Positions 56,121-64,000 of a DNA stretch of 64,000 nucleotides are shown in pieces. This stretch comes from Paenibacillus sp. PCH8 (lineage in GTDB: Bacteria; Bacillota; Bacilli; Paenibacillales; Paenibacillaceae). The position numbers were made by a program, and so were the translations under genes. The DNA lies in contig NZ_PKQK01000001.1 in NCBI RefSeq assembly GCF_002968835.1, positions 1 to 64,000 of the forward strand, in the 5' to 3' direction. The notes beneath the pieces are model-generated. The model was not told where the DNA came from and did not search any database. It saw only the letters and a list, made by a program, of their open reading frames with translations. Positions within the stretch are counted from its first letter, which is position 1. Every line of letters begins with the position of its first letter.

Positions 56121-56597
56121 ATGAACAACACATTAATCAATGACGCTTATGTCAACTATAAATCAGAAATCACCAGGTATCTATCCCATATCGTCAAACA
56201 ACCACAGGATGCGGAAGATCTCGCGCAGGATTGCTTCATTCGACTGATGAACGTGACCACACCGATTCCCGAAGATCGAATTCTGTATTATCTGAAACGC
56301 ATTGCTCGTAATCTGGCCATGGATAGCTTTCGCAGACGTACCCGCACGTTACGGCGTGATAGTCGTCTGGAGGCACCTACGCATCACTTCGATACGCCGC
56401 ATCTGGAGATTAATGAAGGTGTGGACGACCTGGTCTCTCATATTAACAACACCGAGCATCGTCAAATATTGCAACTTCGCCTCATCCATGGTTACTCCAT
56501 TAAGGAGACGGCGGAGCTGGTGAACCGCAGTGAAGGCATGATTAAGTCCTCCGTCTTCCATGCCGTGAATCGAATTCGAGCCAAAGTCATCTCATAA
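56121..56597 (+). CDS. ECF-type RNA polymerase sigma factor
   Basis: A 158-residue sigma-70-family protein of the extracytoplasmic-function class. Region 2 (YLSHIVKQPQDAEDLAQDCFIRLM and YLKRIARNLAMDSFRRR) and region 4 (LRLIHGYSIKETAELVNRSEGMIKSSVFHAVNRIRAKV) are present; regions 1 and 3 are absent. ATG at 56121 follows AAGGGGG; an earlier in-frame ATG at 56049 lies inside the promoter. No anti-sigma gene follows; a hairpin terminator does. The membrane-anchored protein at 52581 may fill that role, but this is speculative. Confidence 0.92.
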   Translation: MNNTLINDAYVNYKSEITRYLSHIVKQPQDAEDLAQDCFIRLMNVTTPIPEDRILYYLKRIARNLAMDSFRRRTRTLRRDSRLEAPTHHFDTPHLEINEGVDDLVSHINNTEHRQILQLRLIHGYSIKETAELVNRSEGMIKSSVFHAVNRIRAKVIS

Positions 56598-56624
56598 AGA
56601 TGGCTTTATCGTATTATCAGGTTA

Positions 56625-56651
56625 GCCAGTAATTACTGGCTGGCCTTTTTG
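56625..56651 (+). terminator. Terminator of the sigma gene
   Basis: GCCAGT and ACTGGC around AATT, followed by TGGCCTTTTTG. It lies 28 bp past the stop codon. Confidence 0.8.
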
Positions 56652-56866
56652 TTTGCGCTAATTCAGCGTTATATAAGTTAAACCAAACATTCACACGAGA
56701 ATGTAGAGGACAGAAATAACCAGTTTAAAATACCTACGTATATGTCAAAAGACCCAATTTCACAAATATCGAGTTAATTTTTACAAATTGTTATGACTAT
56801 GTGAGATTTTCATGTGGTAGAATATGGACGAACTCATGAATCAACTACTATTTGGGAGGGATTTGG

Positions 56867-59671
56867 TTGGGTAAATTAACAGGTATGCGAGGAGTATTTC
56901 TAAAATCACTCTTGGCATTGTCCATGGCTTTGCCGCTTCAGGTCGGATTATGGAACGGAGATGCATCGGTTCATGCGGAAGGACCGACAGACCCGGCACC
57001 GTTCATCCAGGCGAAGGTTGTGAACCAAAATGCAGGTAAGAAAGTATTGTTCGACAACTCTCACGGGCAGACGGCTGGAGCCGCAGACTGGGTCATCGAT
57101 GGAGGTTTCTCTGACTTCGGGAATGCACTCGCCAATGATGGCTACTATGTCAAAGAACTTCGCAAGACGACTCCATTTACCTATGATGATCTGAAAGAGT
57201 ATAACGTATTCGTTATTGCAGAGCCTCAAATTCCTTTCAAAACATCAGAACAAGCAGCATTGAAACAATATGTTGAAACCGGCGGCAGTATCTTCTTCGT
57301 TGGAGATCACTACAATGCCGACCGTAACAAAAATCGCTGGGATGGCTCAGAAGTCATCAACGGCTATCGTCGGGGAGCTTTTGAAGATCCGAGCAAAGGC
57401 ATGAGCACAGATGAGCGCAACTCGGAAGCGATGCAAAATGTAACCAGCACGGACTGGTTGTCCGATAACTTTGGCGTACGATTCCGCTATAACGCACTTG
57501 GCGATATCAACGCCAATATCGTCGTACCGGCAGATCAAGCCTTCGGCATCACAGAAGGGGTATCGGCGGTAGCCATGCACGCTGGTTCAACCCTCGCGAT
57601 CACCAATCCGGAAAAGGCAAAAGGCATTGTGTACTTGCCAAAAACCAACGCCAAATGGAATAACGCGGTGGACCAAGGCGTCTACAACGGTGGCGGGATT
57701 GAAGAAGGTCCTTACGTTGCGGTATCCAAGCTGGGAGAAGGTAAGGCAGCTTTCATCGGCGACTCCTCCCCAGTAGAAGATGCATCACCTAAATACTTGC
57801 GTGAAGAGACGGGTACACGCAAAACGACTTATGATGGGTTCAAAGAAGCCAATGATGCGGTGCTGCTCGTGAACACAGTGAACTGGCTTGCTACACAAGA
57901 GAACTACACCAGTCTGACCCAAGTGAACGGACTTGAACTGGACACAGCGACAGCGCTGTTGCCATTCGAAGAGCCAGCTCTTTCCACAGAGCCACAGGCT
58001 GAACCTTGGTCCGCACCTGCTGCTGGATACAAGTGGTACGATCGCTCCACGTTCAAGGCTGGCTCTTATGGCGGACCTGCATCCAGTGCAAACGCTGCTT
58101 ACAGCTTCGTGAAACAAGATACTCTTCCGAATGCAGAAGACTTCCAGGTTCGTGTCGTTGTGGAGAATATGCCACCAAACACAACCGTATCCGGCTATAG
58201 TGCCGGTATCTATCTGACTGGCGGAACACAGGTCGCTATGATCCAGAATGAAAGTGGTACTTGGCCGACTTCGTACGGCTATAGCTCCACATTCAGTGTA
58301 ACTTCGGACAGCAAAGGTCGTGCAATCCAAGATCTGAACGTCCGCATCAAACCGGGTACAACTGGCGCTGCCAGCTTGCGTCTGCGTCTGAACGGCAGCA
58401 ACCTGATCACGAGTGCCGTATCCGTTGGCAATGTGCCAGCAGAGCCGCTGCCGGAAGAAGAAGGACCGATTCCAGCAGCGATCACGGTTGCTGAAGCACG
58501 TACCAAAGCTGTTGGCACGACCGTAACCATCGAAGGTGTTGTGACGACAGAGCCGGGTGCATTCGGTGGACAAGCCTTCTATCTTCAAGATGAAACTGCC
58601 GGAATCTACGTGTTCCAGCACACCAGCGGCTTCCATGCTGGTGACAAGGTTAAAGTAACGGCGGCAACAACCATCTATAACAGCGAGTTCGAGCTTACTG
58701 ATATCGTTGCGATTGAGAAAACAGGTACGGCTTCCGTACCTGCTCCCATCGAAGTTACAGCCATCACAGATATGAACCAGGGTCAACTGGTTCAATTGAA
58801 GGATGTAACGATCGAGAATATCATCAGTGCTACACCAGTTGGATCATTTGAATTCGACGCGGTAGCAGCAGACGGAACAAATACACATATCCGTGTAGAT
58901 ACCCGCACAGGTGTGACAGATACTTCCTTCCCTTATGTTGCAGGGGACAAGATCAGTATCACAGGCATATCCGCTATTTTCAAAGATGCATATCAATTGA
59001 AACCTAGAAGCTTGAATGATTTTGTACCTGCTGAGAATCAAGGCGGAGGCGAAACACCTTCCAATCCAGCTGTGGGAGCACCGGGTAAACCGGCGCTTTC
59101 CTCTGATAACGGGTATACCACCGGCCTGTTCGAAGGTTCATATAACGTTAGCATGAACCTCTGGTGGGGTGAGAATGGTTCCGAGTACAAATTGTATGAG
59201 AACGGTGTTCTTATTGATACGCAGAAATTAACTGCGACTACACCTTCTTCACAGTTTGCTAAAACAGCTATTACAGGTAAAGCCAACGGCACATATACCT
59301 ACGTAGCCGAACTGACTAATGACAAAGGTACAACACGCAGCGACGTACTGACCGTACAAGTAACGAACGCCGCTCCTGGCAAAGCTACGTTGTCCCAAAA
59401 TAACTGGGATGGTGACGGCAACTACAACGTATCCATGAACCTCTGGTGGGGTACGAACGCAACCAAGTACCGTCTCTATGAGAATGATGTATTGGTTGAT
59501 ACACAAGCATTGAACGCGGCAACACCAGCTTCTCAAAGTGCGGTTACGGAATTGTCCGGCCGTGCCAACGGAACATATACGTATCGTGCTGAGCTGATCA
59601 ACGCCGCAGGCGTAACCAGCACAGAGACAATTACGGTACAAGTAACCCAAGCGTTGCCTTTGGCTAGCTAA
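56867..59671 (+). CDS. Large secreted multidomain protein (GATase1-like, OB-fold, twin C-terminal repeats)
   Basis: A 934-residue exported protein. TTG at 56867 is the start, with GGGAGGG 7 nt upstream. A signal peptide of about 36 residues ends near VHAEG. Residues about 55-340 form a class-I-glutaminase-like (DUF4350-type) domain (KKVLFDNSHGQTAGAADWVIDGGFSDF and GGSIFFVGDHYN). A jelly-roll region follows (400-520). Then comes an OB-fold segment (TIEGVVTTEPGAFGGQAFYLQDETAGIYVF), as found near secreted nucleases. Two C-terminal repeats containing YNVSMNLWWG resemble carbohydrate-binding FN3-like repeats of bacterial chitinases. No nuclease motif is evident. The role is unknown; surface polysaccharide or nucleic-acid binding is plausible. 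Confidence 0.8.
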   Translation: MGKLTGMRGVFLKSLLALSMALPLQVGLWNGDASVHAEGPTDPAPFIQAKVVNQNAGKKVLFDNSHGQTAGAADWVIDGGFSDFGNALANDGYYVKELRKTTPFTYDDLKEYNVFVIAEPQIPFKTSEQAALKQYVETGGSIFFVGDHYNADRNKNRWDGSEVINGYRRGAFEDPSKGMSTDERNSEAMQNVTSTDWLSDNFGVRFRYNALGDINANIVVPADQAFGITEGVSAVAMHAGSTLAITNPEKAKGIVYLPKTNAKWNNAVDQGVYNGGGIEEGPYVAVSKLGEGKAAFIGDSSPVEDASPKYLREETGTRKTTYDGFKEANDAVLLVNTVNWLATQENYTSLTQVNGLELDTATALLPFEEPALSTEPQAEPWSAPAAGYKWYDRSTFKAGSYGGPASSANAAYSFVKQDTLPNAEDFQVRVVVENMPPNTTVSGYSAGIYLTGGTQVAMIQNESGTWPTSYGYSSTFSVTSDSKGRAIQDLNVRIKPGTTGAASLRLRLNGSNLITSAVSVGNVPAEPLPEEEGPIPAAITVAEARTKAVGTTVTIEGVVTTEPGAFGGQAFYLQDETAGIYVFQHTSGFHAGDKVKVTAATTIYNSEFELTDIVAIEKTGTASVPAPIEVTAITDMNQGQLVQLKDVTIENIISATPVGSFEFDAVAADGTNTHIRVDTRTGVTDTSFPYVAGDKISITGISAIFKDAYQLKPRSLNDFVPAENQGGGETPSNPAVGAPGKPALSSDNGYTTGLFEGSYNVSMNLWWGENGSEYKLYENGVLIDTQKLTATTPSSQFAKTAITGKANGTYTYVAELTNDKGTTRSDVLTVQVTNAAPGKATLSQNNWDGDGNYNVSMNLWWGTNATKYRLYENDVLVDTQALNAATPASQSAVTELSGRANGTYTYRAELINAAGVTSTETITVQVTQALPLAS

Positions 59672-59743
59672 GTCACAGTAAAGAAGCCTAACGTTTAACC
59701 AAGCAACTAAAAAACCGAAACCAACATTGCCCGATTCTGGTAT

Positions 59744-61013
59744 TATCCCCTTTAAGTAGACACTTGAAAAAACCTTCATGTTATCATGAGGGTTCAAGTG
59801 ACACTTGGAGGGGATATTTTTATGGCCAAAAAAGGACAAACATTTCACACGTATACCTAAGAATTTAAATTGAATGCGGTTAGATCCTATGTCGAAGGTT
59901 CTTCAAGTTACAAGGTGGTCGCTGATCGCGAAGGAATTCGAAACTGTTCACAACTGAAGGTGTGGGTAAAAAAATGGAAAAACGGGGAAGCGTTCGATGA
60001 GCGAAAAAACAATGTTCCGAATCCACTGAAAGGACGGCCTCGTACTGCCTTTAGCAGTGTAGAAGAAGAACGGGACTACCTTCAAGCACAGGTAGATTAT
60101 TTAAAAAAGCGGTATCCAAATCTAGTAAAGGAGAAGCGTTGAGCAAAGAGAAAACTACGATATCCTAGATGAACTGCGCTGCTTGCATGGCATTACACGC
60201 CTATTAACGATAGCAGGAACCCTGATCCAGTTACTAAAAATGGCAAGCGACCCACTCGCAGCGAAACGCAAGACGAGACCGTGATCGTGAGATCAAAGAA
60301 CACATGATGGCTATTCATTTTACAAACCAAGAGTTTGGTTATCCTCGCATTATAAACGCGTTTGGGAGGATAGTCTGAACGTTAATCACAAGAAAGTATG
60401 ACGAATCATTCGGGAACTATCGATCCAAACGGTGATTTACAGAAAGCGAAAGAAGTCCAGCTATACGACATCTTTTATCTATCCGAATCGCCTGAAGCGC
60501 CAATTTTATGCCACAGCACCCCAGCAAAAAATTGTGACGGATATTACCTATAATTCGTATGGAAGCGCATTCTTTTATCTGTCAGAGTGATTCAAGACTT
60601 GTTCAACAACGAGATTGTAGCTTGGCAGTTATCTTAATGAAACGATGTCCAGCTAGTATTGAATACAGTGTAGAACAATGGACAACAAAAGAGACGTTTC
60701 GGAAGCCGTGCTCCATTCGTGAACAGGGCTCTCAATACACGTATTAGGCGTACAACTCACGATTCACGATTAGAAGCATTCGGCGTCAAGGGCAGCAACT
60801 CTCGCAAAGCAACCTGCCCGGATAACGTATGCATCGAATCCTTCTTCTCGCATCTAAAGTGAAGCTATACGTTAACCAGTCTAATTCATTCCACAAGCCG
60901 TGGAAGATTACAATTACCGACGCTTACAAGCCAAACTCAAACAGCGCGTACCGATTGAATATCGATGCGCACTGGCAGCATAGCTTTTTCCATCTGTCTA
61001 CTTGACAGGAATC
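59744..61013 (+). mobile_element. Decayed IS3-family element
   Basis: Imperfect inverted repeats mark the ends: TCCCCTTTAAGTAGACACTT on the left, and read inward from the right TTCCTGTCAAGTAGACAG. The OrfA frame has an early stop. The OrfB region (60142-60985) contains only short pieces of integrase reading, such as NKEFGYPRI-like and ATCPDNVCIESFFSHLK-like segments, with several stops and shifts, so it cannot move by itself. It inserted just after the multidomain protein gene and seems to separate that gene from its terminator. Confidence 0.75.
59822..60142 (+). pseudogene. IS3 OrfA remnant
   Basis: It starts MAKKGQTFHTYT and then hits a TAA at codon 13. The same frame continues EFKLNAVRSYVEGSSSYKVVADREGIRNCSQLKVWVKKW, a transposase HTH, to a stop at 60142. 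A good ribosome site (TTGGAGG) is kept. One substitution would restore it. Confidence 0.75.
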
Positions 61014-61023
61014 TGACCAATTC

Positions 61024-61049
61024 AAAGCAATCTTGCTTTGGTTTTTTTT
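61024..61049 (+). terminator. Terminator beyond the decayed IS
   Basis: AAAGCAA and TTGCTTT with a 2-nt loop, followed by GG and eight T. It probably served the multidomain protein gene before the IS arrived. Confidence 0.6.
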
Positions 61050-61078
61050 CAAGCATAAATGCTCTGAATATTAGTTGA

Positions 61079-61288
61079 ATAATACCGCATTATAGTAAAA
61101 AACGTAAGACACTGAAAGATTGGAAGTGGTTACATCAACCCACATCCAATAAAATTTTGGTCCCTTCAATAATTGGAACACTCAAACCAGTCTATGATCC
61201 TGAAAGTATCGTATTAGCCTGGTATGCATTACCTCGGGTTCACGATGTGTCTTTCTTTATTCTAGCTTTCTTGCCCTTAGCTTACTAG
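61079..61288 (+). pseudogene. Protein fragment of unknown family
   Basis: Seventy codons open from a TGA to a TAG with natural composition (WLHQPTSNKILVPSII, SIVLAWYALPRVHDVSF) but with no start codon in the upstream half. It looks like the tail of a lost gene next to the IS remnant. I do not recognise the family. Confidence 0.4.
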
Positions 61289-61483
61289 AGACATTAAGCC
61301 CGCAAGGGCAAAGGAAAGAACTCCAACTAAAGCCGACCATGTGCCAATTTTTTTTTTTATATTACGTTCTTTTTCATATTCAGAATGAAAATTCCCTCTT
61401 TGTTGTGATCCAGTAGTCCATGCTCCAAAACAAAGACCAGAAACAAAAAGGAGTGCTATCCCACAATAGATAAAAAAATTCAT
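61277..61483 (-). CDS. Small DUF5316-like membrane protein
   Basis: A 68-residue protein with two transmembrane helices (about 3-24 and 46-66) joined by a charged loop (SEYEKERNIKKKIG). This matches small DUF5316 proteins of Bacillales. AAGGAG stands before ATG. Function unknown. It overlaps the end of the fragment on the other strand by 12 bp. Confidence 0.7.
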   Translation of the reverse strand: MNFFIYCGIALLFVSGLCFGAWTTGSQQRGNFHSEYEKERNIKKKIGTWSALVGVLSFALAGLMSLVS

Positions 61484-61573
61484 TATTTAATTCTCCTTGA
61501 AAACAAAGGTGTTTTCTTTTAATCAATGATTTAAAGGGAAGCCATAGTTGGCCCCCTTATGGAAGTAAAGAAT

Positions 61574-62341
61574 TTAAAAGTTATGAATTAATAGGATGTT
61601 CCATTTCGAACTGGTTCCTCTTGTAAGTGTGATACTAGATGTAACACCAAAAACAAAAAATGTCGAATTATCCTTTACTACATATTTCCAAGAACTTGGA
61701 GCATTCTTTTGAAATGCATTTAAAGACGTTTCATTTTTTCCGCTGGCTTGAGTTACAGCAAATCCCCCGTCGAATGAATTACCACTAGCACCAAAAGTGT
61801 ACCACCGATCATTCATGTTAATTGAAGAGTCATGTCTATTCCATCCACCAGAAACTTTGATAAGTTTGTAAGTGTCTAAATTATTCTGTTGGCGCTTGTC
61901 ATACGTAACTGTAGAATATGCTACAACTCCTCCGCTAGAGTCAGGTTGCGTTTGATAACTTGATCCGTCAGCTAAAACAGCGATAGTAGTAGTACTAAAA
62001 GTTTCAGTTATTTCGTTTCCTTTTTGGACTGTTTTAATCTTTTGGGTTGTTTCATACTGTTCTTCCAACACAAGTTCATCTGTTTCAGTACTTTGTGCGA
62101 GTGACTGAGTATTCGCAATTGATTTATTGGACTTTAATGAAATAATTGATCTCTTGGACTCGTTTACCGGGATATCAGTTATTCCATTTTTGGCTCGTTC
62201 AATAAGGGTATCAATATCGGTAATTTGTTCTTCTTCAAAAAGTAACACTTCTTCCTGGGTTGAATCAGCAGATACATTTAAACTACCGAAAATCATTGAA
62301 ACAATAACTAGTGTTGAAAGTAATTTAGTTAACTTTTTCAT
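61574..62341 (-). CDS. Secreted protein of unknown function
   Basis: A 255-residue exported protein. A signal peptide (MKKLTKLLSTLVIVSMIFGSLNVSADS) is cleaved near residue 26. An acidic, helical propeptide-like part follows (to about 90), then a Ser/Thr/Asn-rich beta region (VSGGWNRHDSSINMNDRWYTFGASGN). Codon use is AT-rich. It resembles small secreted proteins of Bacillus, but I cannot assign a family. It lies with two other small envelope genes in an AT-rich patch. Confidence 0.7.
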   Translation of the reverse strand: MKKLTKLLSTLVIVSMIFGSLNVSADSTQEEVLLFEEEQITDIDTLIERAKNGITDIPVNESKRSIISLKSNKSIANTQSLAQSTETDELVLEEQYETTQKIKTVQKGNEITETFSTTTIAVLADGSSYQTQPDSSGGVVAYSTVTYDKRQQNNLDTYKLIKVSGGWNRHDSSINMNDRWYTFGASGNSFDGGFAVTQASGKNETSLNAFQKNAPSSWKYVVKDNSTFFVFGVTSSITLTRGTSSKWNILLIHNF

Positions 62342-62576
62342 TATTATCCTCCATACAAATAGATTGTAAGTCAGAAGAAGTTACCACATCCTCCTTTCAT
62401 TCATTTATATTGACTTATGATAATAATATTAATCGTATAAAATATAACAAAAAAGGTGCAAAACAATCAATTTCTCAAATAAAAAAACTAATAATAGCAG
62501 TTCGAATATACTTCACAATCACGAAAATAATAGTTTTTCCTCATAATATAACTTAATAATGTCGAATTATGTCTTT

Positions 62577-62990
62577 TTATTTTGATTTCAAGATCATTTT
62601 CTCTTCAAAGTCTTTACCGTTAACATCTGTCCACAAAATGACAATAGTTTGGTCTTTCTGAGTACTAATAGTTGAGCCTTGTTTTCGTATTATAGGAAAC
62701 TTTATAGAATTGGAAGCTAAACCGTTTTCCTCTCTAATTATTCTTCCTTCATTAATGTTTATCTTATATCCTTTTATATCTTCCCAGTTATCTTTGTTGT
62801 AAGTTATAACATACTCCCCATTTTCTTCTCTTTCATTTGTCACGGTAGTATCTAATTCGCCTCTCCAATTTTCACTTTCTCCCGTGAGATTAATTTTTGT
62901 TTGTAATTTTGAACAACCAGTAAGAGACATAGCCACTACTAAAATAATAATAGATATAGACGGCCACAACATATTATTTTTTTTTCTCAT
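62577..62990 (-). CDS. Small lipoprotein of unknown function
   Basis: A 137-residue protein with a lipoprotein signal peptide ending MSLTGCSK, so it should be anchored to the outer face of the membrane. The rest is a single beta-rich domain (NWRGELDTTVTNEREENGEYVITYN, TIVILWTDVNGKDFEEKMILKSK). No family recognised; similar small lipoproteins occur widely in Bacillales. It is separated from the secreted protein gene by 235 bp, so it is likely transcribed on its own. Confidence 0.75.
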   Translation of the reverse strand: MRKKNNMLWPSISIIILVVAMSLTGCSKLQTKINLTGESENWRGELDTTVTNEREENGEYVITYNKDNWEDIKGYKININEGRIIREENGLASNSIKFPIIRKQGSTISTQKDQTIVILWTDVNGKDFEEKMILKSK

Positions 62991-63402
62991 AATTTTCCTC
63001 CAGTATTGAATTTATAACTATACATTATCATAATATGAGCCTACTTCTAAACAGTAATTTCATATAGACTCATAATTTTGCTAATTGACATTCTATGTTG
63101 TAACCCGTTAATTTTTAAGTTTGTGGTGGTTTAGGAGTATGAAAAGCCCTACTATTAAGCAAATAATTAACTGCTTTAATATAAAAAAAATGTATTTGCA
63201 AGTCAGCAAAGGAATTGTGATTAATCTACATTCGAACTATTGTGCACTTATATTTATACATTAAAATATGAAATAAATACAAAAAGCAGCACCTACTATT
63301 GCATGGGCTGCTCTTCGAGTGATCAAAAATGGATTGAGATATATCCATTATGTTCTTTATTTTACTCGTCTTTATTAGCAAATAAACTTTACCCTTTCTT
63401 CT
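62991..63402. other. AT-rich intergenic region
   Basis: No gene recognised. A short open frame at 63240-63446 has no ribosome site. The only clear structure is the hairpin at 63281-63314. Confidence 0.4.
63281..63314 (-). terminator. Terminator of the phosphonate permease operon
   Basis: On the minus strand AGCAGCC pairs with GGTGCTGCT and is followed by TTTTTG. It lies about 90 bp past the permease stop. Confidence 0.65.
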
Positions 63403-64000
63403 TTACACCAGCTTCTTACGAATATATCCCGAGATCAGATCGATAATCGTGATCATCACGATAATACCCAGCAGAATTATACCTACTCGCGGCCAGTTCC
63501 GTGTGCTAAGTGCAAAGATCAGCGGTGTCCCGATTCCCCCAGCTCCGATTACGCCGAGAATGGTCGCAGAACGTACATTAATCTCGAACCGATACAAGGT
63601 ATAGTTCAGGAATCCAGGCATAACCTGCGGCAAGATGGCGAACCACAGCTGTTGCATGCGATTGGCACCAGAAGCAAGCAACGCCTCCGACGGACCGTAG
63701 TCAATATTTTCAACTTCATCCGCGTACAATTTGCCTAACATGCCGATCGAGTGCAATCCAAGGGCGAGTACCCCAGCGAACGATCCGGGACCGACTGCTT
63801 TAATGAACAACAGGGCCATGATAATCTCAGGAAACGTACGGATGAAGCTGAGCACCATTTTCCCCGCACCCGAGATGGAACGATGTGCACTCATATTGCG
63901 AGCAGACCAGAAGGCAAACGGGATACAGAGCACTGCCGAGATTACGGTACCCAGCACGGAGATTGCCAGCGTATCCAGTAGACCTCGGAGCAGATCTTCT
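63403..64000 (-). CDS. phnE: Phosphonate-type ABC transporter permease PhnE (5' end outside window)
   Basis: The frame is open from the window edge (EDLLRGLLDTLAISVLGT) to the stop, about 198 codons. It has several transmembrane helices, the segment SIGMLGKLYADEVENIDYGPSEALLASGANRMQQLWFAILPQ with the ATPase-contact loop, and GVIGAGGIGTPL, all typical of PhnE. It takes part in uptake of phosphonate or phosphite-like compounds. Partner genes should lie beyond 64000. Confidence 0.9.
   Translation of the reverse strand, partial: EDLLRGLLDTLAISVLGTVISAVLCIPFAFWSARNMSAHRSISGAGKMVLSFIRTFPEIIMALLFIKAVGPGSFAGVLALGLHSIGMLGKLYADEVENIDYGPSEALLASGANRMQQLWFAILPQVMPGFLNYTLYRFEINVRSATILGVIGAGGIGTPLIFALSTRNWPRVGIILLGIIVMITIIDLISGYIRKKLV

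Noticed and set aside
57785..58795. 336-codon open frame antisense to the large secreted protein gene
   Set aside because: Cys- and Ser-rich, unnatural composition; the other strand has a signal peptide, recognisable domains and a ribosome site.
63240..63446. 68-codon frame near the phnE end
   Set aside because: No ribosome site; it overlaps the phnE 3' end and its terminator.

Overview
The window looks like a chromosomal segment of a Paenibacillus or a close relative. Signs of this are secreted multidomain polysaccharide-degrading enzymes, Lpl/Ytc-type sugar ABC transporters paired with YesM/YesN-like two-component systems, strong GGAGG-type ribosome binding sites, near-consensus CcpA (cre) sites, and type I-C CRISPR-Cas. 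This is inference from gene content; no marker gene is present.

Layout. (1) 1-11.7 kb, minus strand: a polysaccharide-utilization cluster read from a small tautomerase through two sugar permeases, an AraC-type response regulator, a YesM-like kinase, a short-chain dehydrogenase, a heparinase II/III-like lyase, a solute-binding lipoprotein and a secreted esterase cut by the window edge. (2) 12.2-14.0 kb: a chemoreceptor, followed by a small gene graveyard. (3) 14.9-32.5 kb: a CRISPR region with one complete type I-C cas operon (cas3-cas5c-cas8c-cas7-cas4-cas1-cas2), four arrays read on the minus strand, each with its own related leader of about 200 bp, and a relic mini-array. Between arrays lie AT-rich orphan genes, a TetR/YhgE pair and a DUF4190 protein. 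(4) 32.5-41.4 kb: an amino-acid ABC transporter, a PadR-controlled membrane-protein operon, a GH4 glycosidase with an AraC regulator, peptidase E and a WYL regulator. (5) 41.6-48.5 kb: a PL11 rhamnogalacturonan lyase and a GH6 cellulase, separated by a REP-like repeat region that carries an IS3-family element. (6) 49-56.6 kb: a YknXYZ-like efflux system, a two-component system with a membrane-anchored partner, and an ECF sigma factor. The sigma gene and the efflux operon have promoters of the same three-box design. (7) 56.9-64 kb: a large secreted multidomain protein, a decayed IS3 element, small envelope proteins and the end of a phosphonate-type permease.

Three points stand out. First, the four CRISPR leaders share an inverted repeat that resembles the CRISPR repeat palindrome, plus two further inverted repeats. 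Second, two promoters (sigma gene and efflux operon) share direct-repeat boxes at identical 11, 21 and 16 bp spacings, which defines a small regulon for the adjacent response regulator. Third, five genes carry frameshifts that are all repaired by adding single bases, mostly in short G/C runs. This pattern suggests base-calling errors, so those genes are probably intact in the organism.
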